From the NCBI RefSeq assembly GCF_001682865.1, contig NZ_MAQX01000035.1:186001-250000 (forward strand): 64,000 nucleotides of DNA. The letters are read 5' to 3'. The notes under the pieces were generated by a model that had not been told where the DNA came from, made no database searches, and saw only the letters and a program-made list of their open reading frames with translations. This stretch comes from Bacillus sp. FJAT-26390. GTDB taxonomy: Bacteria > Bacillota > Bacilli > Paenibacillales > Paenibacillaceae. Positions 34,336 through 43,311 of this stretch are shown one piece after another. Position 1 is the stretch's first letter. The number at the start of each line of letters is the position of its first letter. Both the position numbers and the translations under genes were made by a program.

Positions 34336-36021
34336 CTAAGCTAATTTGCGTTTGACGATCCGATTACGGCCACTATATTTCGCTTCGTACAATGCGGCAT
34401 CCGCTTGTGCGAGAAGCTCTCGCAGAAAAGCTTTTGGGTCTGCAAGATCGGAAGGCTCAAAGTGCTCAATCGAGATGACGCCCATGCTGACCGTAACGGA
34501 TATCGGCTGCTCGCCGATGCCAGTATTCACCCTGTTCTGCTCAACCGATTCCATGAGCTTCTCGGCAATCTGATCCGCTTGTTCCCGGTTTGTATGCGGC
34601 AAATAAACGGTAAACTCTTCCCCGCCGTACCTAGCCAATATATCCGTGAACCGCAGCGCTCCCCGGACGGCATCAACCGTGCTGCAAAGCACTTCGTCGC
34701 CGACCAGATGACCATGTTTATCGTTGATCGATTTAAAATGATCCAAATCAAATAGAAAGATAGAAAAAGGTATGCCATAACGGATATTGGTAACAATCTC
34801 TTGCTCCAGCTGATACAGCAAATATCGGCGGTTAAAGCAGCCTGTCAGGCCATCCGTTATCGCCATATGCTCCAGCTTCTTATTCGCTTGGAACAGTTCA
34901 TCCTGCATAATAAGCAAATCGCGATTGCGATCCTGCAGCATCTCATTCTGATTATTCGTTTCTTCCACAAGCAATCTAAGCTCCGTTACATCCTGAAAGG
35001 TCAGCACTCTGCCCACCGGCGTTTTCTTATTGTTAAGAATCGGAGAGGATTGCACGATCACATGGCGATACTTATCATGTTGGATCGCTATCTCGAATTC
35101 ATGCCTCTCGAGCGGGCGCGTGCGCTGCGCTTCCATAAACGCTTTCAACTCTTTGGAAGCCTCTCCCTTGAACTGGGAGCCCAGGAGAGCGGGATTAAAT
35201 TTGTCTCCGATCCGCAGCCGGAAAATCGGCTTTATCACTTTATTCACATCAATGATCGTATCGTTCTCATCCAGCACGATAATGCCCATTGACATCGTAT
35301 TCATCACGTCGCGTTGAACGGTCTGAATGATATCGAGCACTTTATTCCGTCTTATGGCATGCACCAAATATACGGCGGCAAAGGCCATGCCTACCGATAT
35401 AAGCGGAATATAGCGATTAAATCGTTCAATGATAAATATATTGAGCACTAAATCGCCGATGGCGAACAAGACGAGCACGAACATGCCATTGAACGCCGTT
35501 TTGATTTGCGTGCGCTGCCGCTCGGCTTTCTCCACCCTCAGCTTGTAGAACATAATAATAAACGACACGACCATATAGAGGACCAGCTGTACGACCATGA
35601 TCCAGTATAACGGCCCATGCTGAAGCTGCTTCAGCGGAGTAAGCTCGGTATTAATTTGAAGAAACATGCCGTTTGGATTCACGATGACTGCAGCAACCGA
35701 AATAAGCGCAGGCAGCGCTAAAATGAACAACCGGCTCTTTCGTATTACATACGACTGGCCGGTAAGAAAAACGATAAATACGAACCAACCGATTCCTAGC
35801 AGCGAAAGCGCTGTGTATGAGACGGAAAGGTAGAAGAGTTTAAAGTGAGTTTCAGTCGTTGTCTGCGAAACAAACTGAAAGAGCGTCCAGATCATGAATA
35901 CGGTATGTAGAAACAAATAAATACGATGCAGAACCGTTACCGTACTTGAGGCTAACACGTAGAAAAACAAGCCGAACAGCACTAGAAACATACTAAAGTC
36001 TAGCCAGATCATCCATCCCAA
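34336..36021 (-). CDS. Membrane 7TM-PAS-GGDEF diguanylate cyclase
   Basis: Would make c-di-GMP. An N-terminal seven-helix sensor of the histidine-kinase 7TM type spans about 5-225, a PAS domain about 240-350 (MSMGIIVLDENDTIIDVNKVI), a short coiled coil, then GGDEF (about 385-555). The active site is YGGEEF (466-470), a functional variant, and the product-inhibition I-site RFTD (457-460) is at the right spacing. The substrate-binding FDLDHFKSINDKHGHLVGD is intact. Start is TTG 36021 with GGGTG 7 nt upstream, or an ATG three codons later. Followed by a terminator and then the HD-GYP gene. Confidence 0.9.
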   Translation of the reverse strand: MGWMIWLDFSMFLVLFGLFFYVLASSTVTVLHRIYLFLHTVFMIWTLFQFVSQTTTETHFKLFYLSVSYTALSLLGIGWFVFIVFLTGQSYVIRKSRLFILALPALISVAAVIVNPNGMFLQINTELTPLKQLQHGPLYWIMVVQLVLYMVVSFIIMFYKLRVEKAERQRTQIKTAFNGMFVLVLFAIGDLVLNIFIIERFNRYIPLISVGMAFAAVYLVHAIRRNKVLDIIQTVQRDVMNTMSMGIIVLDENDTIIDVNKVIKPIFRLRIGDKFNPALLGSQFKGEASKELKAFMEAQRTRPLERHEFEIAIQHDKYRHVIVQSSPILNNKKTPVGRVLTFQDVTELRLLVEETNNQNEMLQDRNRDLLIMQDELFQANKKLEHMAITDGLTGCFNRRYLLYQLEQEIVTNIRYGIPFSIFLFDLDHFKSINDKHGHLVGDEVLCSTVDAVRGALRFTDILARYGGEEFTVYLPHTNREQADQIAEKLMESVEQNRVNTGIGEQPISVTVSMGVISIEHFEPSDLADPKAFLRELLAQADAALYEAKYSGRNRIVKRKLA

Positions 36022-36091
36022 TACGGTTCACCCATCCATTTGACAGCCATCTTCTTCCATTGTAGCAAATGTTAATTGCATCGACAATTAT

Positions 36092-37294
36092 TTAATTTTT
36101 AGCATCTGGCTTGGAAGATTGCTTCGGCCATCGGTCGGCAAGCATATGCTCTAGCGATGGAGAAATGCTCAAAAACTGACGGAATTGCTCGTATTGCTCC
36201 CATTTTTTCACCGAAATCCCTTGCTGCTCCGAGCGTACAGCGCGAATGAGCAAGTTTTTTGGCGTATGCTCCGGATCGACAAATTCAAGCATTTGAACCT
36301 TGTAGCCGAGCACCTCAAGCAGCGTTCCGCGAGCGGCATCCGTTGCCAGCGCCGAGAAGCGCTCCTTTAGCAGCCCTTGCGAGAGAAGCGGTGACAGGAT
36401 ATCGCTGCTGACCTGCTTGAACAGCTCATGCTGGCAGCATGGCACCGACATAATAACGGAGGCTCCCCAGTTTACCGCTTTGGCAAGCGCGGCATCCGTA
36501 GCCGTGTCGCAAGCATGAAGGGTAACGACCATATCGGCAGCCTGCAGCTCCTCATACTCCGCGATGTCTCCAACGAGGAATTGAAGCTTGTCGTAGCCAA
36601 GCTTCTCCGCAAGGCCTGAGCAAAACGCGATGACATCCGCCTTCAAATCAAGTCCGATAATGTTGATTTTCCGCTGCTGCTCAACGGCTAACAAATGGTA
36701 AAGCGCAAACGTCAAATAAGATTTTCCGCAGCCAAAATCAACAATCGTAAGCTCCCGGTCCGTCGGCAAATACGCCAGCACATCGGTAACCATCTCTAGA
36801 AAACGATTGATCTGCCGGTATTTATCCTGTTTCTTAGCATGGACGAGCCCCTCTGGCGTCATGATGCCCAGCTCGACAAGGAATGGCGCCGCTTTGCCTT
36901 CGGCCAATATCCGCTGCTTTTGCCTGTTATGCTCCAGATTTACCGGACGCGCCCCCGCAGTAGCGGGCTTCCTCAGGATAGCGGCCTTGCCCTTCTTGCT
37001 AAAGAGCAGCTGCACATCGGCCTCAGGCGTCTTCACCAGCGCTTGCCGGTAATTCTCTTGAAGCAGATCGATGACCCTCTCGGCAGCCTGAAGCTCCGCA
37101 ACGTTGTCATGCGTCACTTTATTTGCAAAATGATATTCAAACTGATAAAACAACCCGTTTTTCAGCTTCAGCGGACGAATGATTGTTTTAGGCGCTGCCC
37201 CTGCGTCCTTGCGCTTTGGCTGGCTTAGCGTAGCCTGCAGCAGCTCCCCGCTTTTGACCCAATTCGTGATATCTAGCTGCCATTGTTCTGTCAT
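36092..37294 (-). CDS. SAM-dependent methyltransferase (Methyltransf_32-like)
   Basis: A 400-residue protein. An N-terminal domain (about 1-150) of unknown role is followed by a class I methyltransferase domain: IVDFGCGKSYLTFALYHLL (motif I), INIIGLDLKADVI (motif II), MVVTLHACDTATDAALAKAV (motif IV-like). LHACDTATD is typical of the group whose members resemble GSTCD-type or rRNA methyltransferases. Target unknown, probably RNA. GAGAGG before ATG 37294. Monocistronic as far as I can see. Confidence 0.8.
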   Translation of the reverse strand: MTEQWQLDITNWVKSGELLQATLSQPKRKDAGAAPKTIIRPLKLKNGLFYQFEYHFANKVTHDNVAELQAAERVIDLLQENYRQALVKTPEADVQLLFSKKGKAAILRKPATAGARPVNLEHNRQKQRILAEGKAAPFLVELGIMTPEGLVHAKKQDKYRQINRFLEMVTDVLAYLPTDRELTIVDFGCGKSYLTFALYHLLAVEQQRKINIIGLDLKADVIAFCSGLAEKLGYDKLQFLVGDIAEYEELQAADMVVTLHACDTATDAALAKAVNWGASVIMSVPCCQHELFKQVSSDILSPLLSQGLLKERFSALATDAARGTLLEVLGYKVQMLEFVDPEHTPKNLLIRAVRSEQQGISVKKWEQYEQFRQFLSISPSLEHMLADRWPKQSSKPDAKN

Positions 37295-37365
37295 GCTGTA
37301 CCTCTCACTCCTAAAAAAATAATGGAGCCAAGCTCGCTTTCGTAAGCTTATGCTATAAACCTTGT

Positions 37366-38010
37366 CTATTCTTTCAAAAGGGCTTCCAGCCCTTGCTCGA
37401 TTTCCTCGCGCGGCAAGCCGCCTGCCTCAAGCCGCTCATCGGGCTGCAGCAGCATTCGCCTATAAATATCCTCCGCCGCGGACGGGGTAAGCGCGTTATC
37501 GCCCAGCAGCTCGTGCATCATATTTTCGGCTAAATCAAAGTGCCCCTCTGCCTCATGCCACTCCATCATCAGCCGCTTGGTGGATAAGGGAAGCTCATAC
37601 GGCAGGAGCCGCTCAAGCAGCTCCTTGATTTGTCCTCGGGGCTCCACAATCGTAGGCTCGGCATCTACAAGCGATAATCGCAAAAACAGATGCAATGCTT
37701 TCACATACGCTACGAAGCTTTCGTCCTCGCGTCCCAGATCACCGTTAAGCTCGGCCTCTTGCTTCATTAATATCGCTATAGCCTGCATATGATCGGTTTC
37801 AAGCACCCCGTTTGTCGTCATCATCCGCATTAAATCCTCGTCGGATAAGGAACGGATAAGCTTGCTGCTGAGCCGGAAGCGTTTATCGAGCAGCTCGTCA
37901 ATGAAGAGAAGCGCCTCCTCATGCTTCCGCTCGCGCCGCAAATTCATAATTTGGCCAACAGCCTCCGTCATCTGTTCAATCATTCTCATGAAATAATCGC
38001 GCTGAAACAT
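37366..38010 (-). CDS. DUF6483 family protein
   Basis: A 214-residue, entirely helical, acidic cytoplasmic protein starting MFQRDYFMRMIEQMTEAVGQIM, which I recognise as the DUF6483 N-terminus common in Bacillales. TPR-like helical packing is likely (about residues 60-205). No catalytic motif. GGGAGGGGG precedes the ATG. Function unknown. It is 24 nt downstream of the alpha/beta hydrolase and may be co-transcribed with it. Confidence 0.78.
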   Translation of the reverse strand: MFQRDYFMRMIEQMTEAVGQIMNLRRERKHEEALLFIDELLDKRFRLSSKLIRSLSDEDLMRMMTTNGVLETDHMQAIAILMKQEAELNGDLGREDESFVAYVKALHLFLRLSLVDAEPTIVEPRGQIKELLERLLPYELPLSTKRLMMEWHEAEGHFDLAENMMHELLGDNALTPSAAEDIYRRMLLQPDERLEAGGLPREEIEQGLEALLKE

Positions 38011-38034
38011 ATGCTTCCCCCTCCCTCATACGTC

Positions 38035-38892
38035 TTACTGCTTGGATTTCATGAAGCTAAGTATCGCTTGGACTAACTCCTTCGGCTGCTCAACCATCCC
38101 CATATGGCCCGCGCTGTCCAGCACGACCTTCACGGTTGATCTGTTTGATGCGGCAAAAGTGCTATCTGTCGGAATGACTTTATCGTTTGCTCCTGAAACT
38201 AGCAGTACAGGAAGCTCGGTCTGTTCGATAATATGCGTGCGGTTAGCTCGGATTTTCATGCCTCTTGCCGTACCGACCGCTCCTTGCAGCGAGGTGCCAT
38301 AGCCGATTTGTTTCGCTCGCTCAATCTCGCTTGGCATTGCCTCCACATTCGCCGGTGCAAACAGTTTAGGGATGAGTCCGTCCACAAATGGCTGAACCCC
38401 GCTTTCCTCCAGCGCCGCAACCGCCTTATCGCGATTTTGCTTGGCCGCTTCGCTGTCTTCAAGCGCTGTCGAATGGATGAGCCCAAAGCCCGAAAGCTTC
38501 TTCGCATACATCTCAGCGAGCGCAAGCGTGATGTACCCGCCTAAGGAATGCCCTAGCAGCACCGCATTATGAATTTGTAGGGTGATGAGCATTTGGGCGA
38601 CATCCTCCGCATACATTTCCATCGTATAGACGTCCTCGTTTGTCGCGGAGCTTCTTCCATGCCCGCGGGCATCAGGAGCGATGATACGTACATACTGCTC
38701 AAGCTCGTCAACGATAGGCTCCCAATAAGCCGAGCTGCCGCAATAACCGTGAAGCAAGACGATTACCTCGGTAATGCCGTCAGCCGCTCCACCGTCATCA
38801 GGATGGGAATCATAATAAGCGAGCTCAACACCGTTATTCAAAAATAGCTTCCGCTGCGCAATCGAAATTTTCTCAACATTTGCTTCTGTCAT
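38035..38892 (-). CDS. Alpha/beta hydrolase
   Basis: A 285-residue cytoplasmic hydrolase. Oxyanion region VLLHGYCGSSAYWEP, nucleophile elbow LGHSLGGYITLAL (Ser near 119), late acid SGANDKVIP and catalytic His in SAGHMGMVEQP. The start ATG 38892 has GAGGAG 10 nt upstream; the GTG at 38901 lies too close to that site. Substrate unknown; esterase, lactonase or haloperoxidase-like activities are all possible. Confidence 0.85.
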   Translation of the reverse strand: MTEANVEKISIAQRKLFLNNGVELAYYDSHPDDGGAADGITEVIVLLHGYCGSSAYWEPIVDELEQYVRIIAPDARGHGRSSATNEDVYTMEMYAEDVAQMLITLQIHNAVLLGHSLGGYITLALAEMYAKKLSGFGLIHSTALEDSEAAKQNRDKAVAALEESGVQPFVDGLIPKLFAPANVEAMPSEIERAKQIGYGTSLQGAVGTARGMKIRANRTHIIEQTELPVLLVSGANDKVIPTDSTFAASNRSTVKVVLDSAGHMGMVEQPKELVQAILSFMKSKQ

Positions 38893-38907
38893 TGCCAACA
38901 CGCTCCT

Positions 38908-39516
38908 CTATACATTTGGTATTTGTAAAAGATTGCTTTGGTTTATCGGCTTGCCCTCATGCTTGCTCCAGGCTAGATCAATGGCTGACACTATTTCTTT
39001 GGCCATTTGCAGCACATGATAAAGGGAGGTTGTTTGCAGCATCCAATAAGCCTTAGGGCCGTTTGCGTTCACAACGCCTGCAACGCTGTAATGCCCAATT
39101 GCCGGCAGCCGCCTGCCGATAGCCTTTCCAGGCTCGATAGGGCCTTCAGATGCGATAAAACGGCCAACCGATCCCGGCTTGCCAAGGCAGGCGTCGATCG
39201 CTATGACGATCGCATCCTTATGTATCGCTTGAGCCGCTTGCTCTACGGCATGCGCATCGCAGGGCTTCTCTAACGTGCCGATGACATTCGGCCAGCCGCC
39301 CTCCTGCAACATGGTGCCCACCAGCGGGCCAAAGGAATCGCCGGTTGAACGGTCGCTGCCGATGCAAATAAATACAATGCTGCCCGGGTGGCTATGCCTT
39401 TCTGCAATGGCATCAAAAAATTGCTCTATATCCTTCTTCGCTGCTTGTTCCGTTGCCCTGCACCTGCCCTGTGATCATTTGCTTTTCATTTCTGCTTTAA
39501 TTGTATCCAATTTCAT
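38908..39516 (-). pseudogene. yyaC: YyaC-like spore protein gene, 5' end disrupted
   Basis: Encodes a protein with the YyaC core: VFICIGSDRSTGDSFGPLVGT, AIDACLGKPGSVGRF, GEIG-like PAIGHYSVAGVVN and the C-terminal LQTTSLYHVLQMA. YyaC is related to the germination protease GPR but acts elsewhere. The reading frame extends upstream of the first in-frame ATG (39321) through the conserved CIGSDRSTGDS, so that ATG cannot be the true start. The only upstream in-frame ATG is 39516, and an in-frame TGA lies at 39475-39477 between them. Reading through would give 202 residues, the expected length. Alternatively one extra T in the run at 39415-39420 would join an ATG at 39478. As sequenced, the 5' end is broken. 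Confidence 0.6.
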
Positions 39517-39639
39517 GATGCTGTTCAATTTGTGGTCATTCGCGTTTGAAACATGGTACAATTGCTGCAATGCAAAACGTACGAATAAGCCTATGCTTCG
39601 AGGCCGCTTTCGGCTCGCAAAAACTTTAGGAGGCACTCA

Positions 39640-39867
39640 ATGAACAATTTACAATTGCAAACGCAGGAAAATGTGGAGTATATGATTGAAGTTATCAAAA
39701 CAAAGCTCAAAATGGCTTCTGCCGCAGCCATGCAGGCTTCAAACTTCGACCTCAATAAATATGAGGATATAAAAGACCTGTATGAGGTCGTTGCTTCGAA
39801 GGACAAATTCAGCATCAGCGAAGTCGAAGCACTCGTCTCCGAGCTAGGCAAGCTGCGAATTCAATAA
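39640..39867 (+). CDS. DUF1128 family protein (YfkK-like)
   Basis: A 75-residue helical protein typical of Bacillales DUF1128: ENVEYMIEVIKTKLKMASAAAMQAS at the N-terminus and LYEVVASKDKFSISEVEALVSELG at the end. TAGGAGG lies upstream of the ATG. Its function is not known. It is a single gene followed by a terminator, and faces away from the yyaC-like gene. Confidence 0.88.
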   Translation: MNNLQLQTQENVEYMIEVIKTKLKMASAAAMQASNFDLNKYEDIKDLYEVVASKDKFSISEVEALVSELGKLRIQ

Positions 39868-39930
39868 AATTTTTAACTATCAAGAAAATTATTCCAGTAT
39901 CAGACATTTCTTTTCATTATTCTACAAAAC

Positions 39931-39971
39931 AAGAACCGAGCCTGGCACTTTAGCCTAGCTCGGTTCTTTTT
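39931..39971. terminator. Bidirectional terminator
   Basis: AAGAACCGAGC (39931-39941) pairs with GCTCGGTTCTT (39958-39968), with T-rich flanks on both sides. It lies between the convergent DUF1128 gene and the 149-residue unknown gene. Confidence 0.86.
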
Positions 39972-39987
39972 GGGCTGGTGAGTGAGC

Positions 39988-40437
39988 TTATTCCTGCTCT
40001 TCCGCCTCTGCTTCAGCCGCTTCTATAGACAGCTTAATCGTAACGTCCTTATGCTCTCCTTTGAGGAAATGCGCGATTCTCTCCAGCTTATCCGCAAGCT
40101 CAGGCCCGCTCAGCGTCGTGTTCAAATGGTAATCGAAGCTGTCGGTCAGCTTGCGATCCGAATACGCGCTTTGACCGCCCCATGCCCGATCTCCGCCCGC
40201 GTTCGCTCTAGCAAGCAGCTGCTCTTGAACCGGATAAAATTTATCGGATTTATTTACGACTCTTTCGTAAATGCGCAGCTTCTTAAGCAGCATGTAATAC
40301 TGGGCAGAATGCTTGAAATTCCAAGCTTCCCGAATGTCTTTAAGCGTATAATCCATCTTCCAACGTTTCAGCTTTTCAACTTGCTCATCAGTGCTCAGCT
40401 GCAAAAAATCGTCTAAGGGCAGCATTTTTTCGGACAT
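39988..40437 (-). CDS. Hypothetical cytoplasmic protein
   Basis: A 149-residue protein. The N-terminal third (STDEQVEKLKRWKMDYTLKDIREAWNF) looks like a winged-helix or helix-turn-helix-type segment, the middle is basic, and the end is very acidic (EAAEAEAEEQE). No membrane helix. I do not recognise the family. GAGGGG before ATG 40437 supports expression. DNA binding is possible but not shown. Confidence 0.62.
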   Translation of the reverse strand: MSEKMLPLDDFLQLSTDEQVEKLKRWKMDYTLKDIREAWNFKHSAQYYMLLKKLRIYERVVNKSDKFYPVQEQLLARANAGGDRAWGGQSAYSDRKLTDSFDYHLNTTLSGPELADKLERIAHFLKGEHKDVTIKLSIEAAEAEAEEQE

Positions 40438-40595
40438 CTAGACCCCTCCGCAAAATAGTTTATAGAGTAATGAATTAATAATTTAAAAAGATTTTTTTAT
40501 CATATAAAAAATACCATAAATTTTGGCTGTTTACAAATTAATATAATTTCACAATGCATTTTATCATTCATTTTATAAAAAAGCGGCTCAACAGT

Positions 40596-40640
40596 AGAAA
40601 ACCCCCATTCAAACGCGTTTCGCTCCGCATTGATGGGGGT
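40596..40640 (-). terminator. Terminator of the galKET operon
   Basis: ACCCCCATT and its complement TGATGGGGGT (40631-40640) form a stem with a long loop, then TTTTCT in the minus direction, just after the galT stop. The gap 40438-40657 holds nothing else I can name. Confidence 0.75.
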
Positions 40641-40657
40641 CTGCTTTTTATGCTGTT

Positions 40658-42247
40658 TTATGCTCTCTGGAGGCCGGTCGATGTTAAGAATCGCTCGAAG
40701 GCTTCGGCGCCTGCGGCCGTACGTTTGTATACGCCGGCATCCTTCAGCACATCAAGAAACTTGCTGCCCGTTTCGGATTGCACGATCGTTTGGGCTTGTT
40801 CAGCCGCATTCGAGGTGCCAAAGCGCTCGGTAAGGGACAAGATCCACGCCGCATGCTTGTGTAGAGGATGCGAGGTTTCCTGAAGCTCCTCTGCGGATGC
40901 AGACGAAGCGCCTGTCAAATAAGCGGCGATTTGCTCAAGCTCATCCTTCAAACGGCCTGGCAATACGGCTAGCCCCATCACTTCAATCAAGCCGATGTTT
41001 TCTTTCTTCACGTGGTGCAGATGCTGATGCGGATGGAAAATACCGTCTGGATGCTCCTCGCTCGTTCGGTTGTTGCGCAGCACCAGATCAACCTCGTACT
41101 CGCCGTTATCCCGCAGCCGCGCAATCGGAGTGATCGTGTTATGCGGCGTAAGCGTGCCGTCCTCTTGCTTGGTAAAAGCAAGCACATCCGCGGAAGCATC
41201 GCTGTAAGCGCGCCATTCGTCCAGAAGGCGGCAAGCCGCGCCATGAACGTCAGCCTTGGTCGAGCCGTTTACCCGGACGACCGACATCGGCCAATTAACG
41301 ATGCCAAAGCGAACGCCAGGAAGCTTTGCATCTACAAATTGCGCATCTATTGAAGCAGTCTCCATCGGAAACACGTGACGGCCGCCTTGGAAATGGTCAT
41401 GGCTTAGAATCGAGCCGCCTACGATTGGCAAATCAGCGTTCGAGCCGATAAAATAATGCGGAAATTGTTCAACGAAGTCCAGCAAGCGCGCGAAGGAGGA
41501 ATGGGAAATAACCATTGGCTCATGTGCGCCTTTGAAAATAATGCTGTGCTCGTTGTAATATACGTATGGTGAATATTGGAAATACCATTGTTCCTTCTGC
41601 AAGGTCAGCGGCAATACGCGCAGGTTCTGCCGTGCAGGGTGATCGGGACGGCCGGCATAACCTACATTTTCGACGCATAGCAGACATTTCGGATATTTCG
41701 CTTGCGGCATCGTCTTGAGCAGCGCGATTTCCTTCGGGTCCTTCTCAGGCTTCGAAAGGTTGATCGTAATCTCCAGCTTGCCAAATTCCGTCTCATGCAG
41801 CCAGTACAGGTTTTTGCGAATGCGGTCCATGCGGATGTAATTGGAATCGATGCTTAGATTGTAAAAGGCATCGGTTGCCGCCGTCAGCCCCTCCTCCTTC
41901 ACCTGACGGTTGAAGGCAGCGCTCGCCTCGGAAGGCCGTGGAAGCAAGAGGCCCATAATGCGGGCATCGAGCAGATCGCGATAAGTCGTCGTATGATCTG
42001 GAATCAAACCGATTGTATAGCCATAATCGAGCAATGGCTCAAGCAGCGGAACAGCGCTCTCCAAGCTTTCCTCCTCAACGTTGCCCTCAAAGGGCTCCGC
42101 GAAGCCGAATAAGCTCAGCAGCTCATTTCTTGCCGCATGGGTATCCAGCGGGTCGTTCAGCAGCTTCCGCTGCTGCGCGAATTGCAGCAGCCGTTCGATT
42201 AGAATCAGCGCATCGTTTGCTGATGTCACTTGTTGTTCATTTGCCAC
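40658..42247 (-). CDS. galT: UDP-glucose-hexose-1-phosphate uridylyltransferase (Firmicute type)
   Basis: Leloir pathway: exchanges UMP between UDP-glucose and galactose 1-phosphate. The 529-residue length and lack of similarity to the short E. coli form mark the Firmicute class. Features are GYAGRPDHPARQNLRVLPL, SHDHFQGGRHVFPME and the His-rich HPHQHLHHVKKENIGLIEVMG, which may provide the nucleophilic His. Last gene of galK-galE-galT, 32 nt after galE. GGAG lies upstream of the ATG. Confidence 0.92.
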   Translation of the reverse strand: MANEQQVTSANDALILIERLLQFAQQRKLLNDPLDTHAARNELLSLFGFAEPFEGNVEEESLESAVPLLEPLLDYGYTIGLIPDHTTTYRDLLDARIMGLLLPRPSEASAAFNRQVKEEGLTAATDAFYNLSIDSNYIRMDRIRKNLYWLHETEFGKLEITINLSKPEKDPKEIALLKTMPQAKYPKCLLCVENVGYAGRPDHPARQNLRVLPLTLQKEQWYFQYSPYVYYNEHSIIFKGAHEPMVISHSSFARLLDFVEQFPHYFIGSNADLPIVGGSILSHDHFQGGRHVFPMETASIDAQFVDAKLPGVRFGIVNWPMSVVRVNGSTKADVHGAACRLLDEWRAYSDASADVLAFTKQEDGTLTPHNTITPIARLRDNGEYEVDLVLRNNRTSEEHPDGIFHPHQHLHHVKKENIGLIEVMGLAVLPGRLKDELEQIAAYLTGASSASAEELQETSHPLHKHAAWILSLTERFGTSNAAEQAQTIVQSETGSKFLDVLKDAGVYKRTAAGAEAFERFLTSTGLQRA

Positions 42248-42279
42248 GTGATGCAGCTCCTTTCCGGTAAACGGCGCCT

Positions 42280-43266
42280 TTAGCCGTTGTAACCATTCGG
42301 ATTGGCCTCATGCCAGCTCCAAGCGCTCTTAATAATGTCCTCCAGCTTGTCACGCTTAGGATTCCAGCCAAGCTCCTTGCGAGCGCGATCCGATGATGCG
42401 ACCAGAATGGCAGGGTCGCCTGCACGGCGTGCTTCAAACACGGCAGGAATCTCTTTGCCGGTAACCGCACGCGCGATCTCGATCACTTGCTTCACCGAGA
42501 AGCCCGTTCCGTTGCCTAGGTTGTATACGGCACTATCCGCGCCGCCGCGTAGACGGTCAACCGCCAGCACATGCGCATCTGCGAGGTCGCTGACATGAAT
42601 ATAGTCACGGATGCAAGTGCCGTCTTGCGTCTCGTAATCTTCTCCGAACACGGAGATATGTGGCCGCTGGCCAAGCGCCGCTTGCAGCACGATTGGAATG
42701 AGATGCGTCTCAGGGCTGTGATCCTCGCCGATTTTGCCGCTCTCATGAGCGCCTGCCGCGTTGAAATATCGAAGCGATACGAATTTGATGTTATGAGCGA
42801 CATCAAACCATTTCATCATTTTTTCCATCGCCAGCTTCGTTTCGCCATAAGCATTGGTAGGAAGCGTGCGGTCATACTCATCGATCGGCACATTTTCCGG
42901 CTCGCCGTAAGTTGCGGCAGTGGACGAGAAGACGATTTTGCGAACATTGTATTCGTTCATCTTCTCAAGCAGGCAAAGCGTGCCAAAGACGTTGTTGTGA
43001 TAATATTTGCCAGGGTCCTTCATGCTCTCGCCAACGAGTGAATTCGCCGCAAAGTGAATGACCGCATCAATTTCGTTCTCTTTAAAGACGGTATCCATAA
43101 ATTCCGCATCACGAAGATCGCCAACGTACAGCTTGCCTCCAAGCAAAGCCTCGCGATGTCCCTGCTGCAAATTATCGACGATAACGATCTCCTCGCCGCG
43201 CTCCTGCAAGGCTGCTACTGCATGCGAGCCGATATAGCCAGCTCCCCCGGTTACTAATACTGCCAT
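42280..43266 (-). CDS. galE: UDP-glucose 4-epimerase
   Basis: Interconverts UDP-galactose and UDP-glucose with bound NAD. Extended short-chain dehydrogenase: GGAGYIGSHAV at the N-terminus, IVDNLQQGHREA, catalytic Ser/Tyr in FSSTAATYGEP and YGETKLAMEKMM (Tyr-x3-Lys), ending WSWHEANPNGYNG. 328 residues is normal. Middle gene of galKET. Confidence 0.96.
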   Translation of the reverse strand: MAVLVTGGAGYIGSHAVAALQERGEEIVIVDNLQQGHREALLGGKLYVGDLRDAEFMDTVFKENEIDAVIHFAANSLVGESMKDPGKYYHNNVFGTLCLLEKMNEYNVRKIVFSSTAATYGEPENVPIDEYDRTLPTNAYGETKLAMEKMMKWFDVAHNIKFVSLRYFNAAGAHESGKIGEDHSPETHLIPIVLQAALGQRPHISVFGEDYETQDGTCIRDYIHVSDLADAHVLAVDRLRGGADSAVYNLGNGTGFSVKQVIEIARAVTGKEIPAVFEARRAGDPAILVASSDRARKELGWNPKRDKLEDIIKSAWSWHEANPNGYNG

Positions 43267-43311
43267 GATTCATTTCCCCTCTCCATATGGTTATTGCTAT
43301 TTAAAAGCTTT

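Noticed and set aside
39475-39477. In-frame TGA in yyaC as a selenocysteine or read-through codon
   Set aside because: No SECIS-like hairpin is evident after it, and YyaC is not a selenoprotein. A nonsense change or sequence error is simpler.
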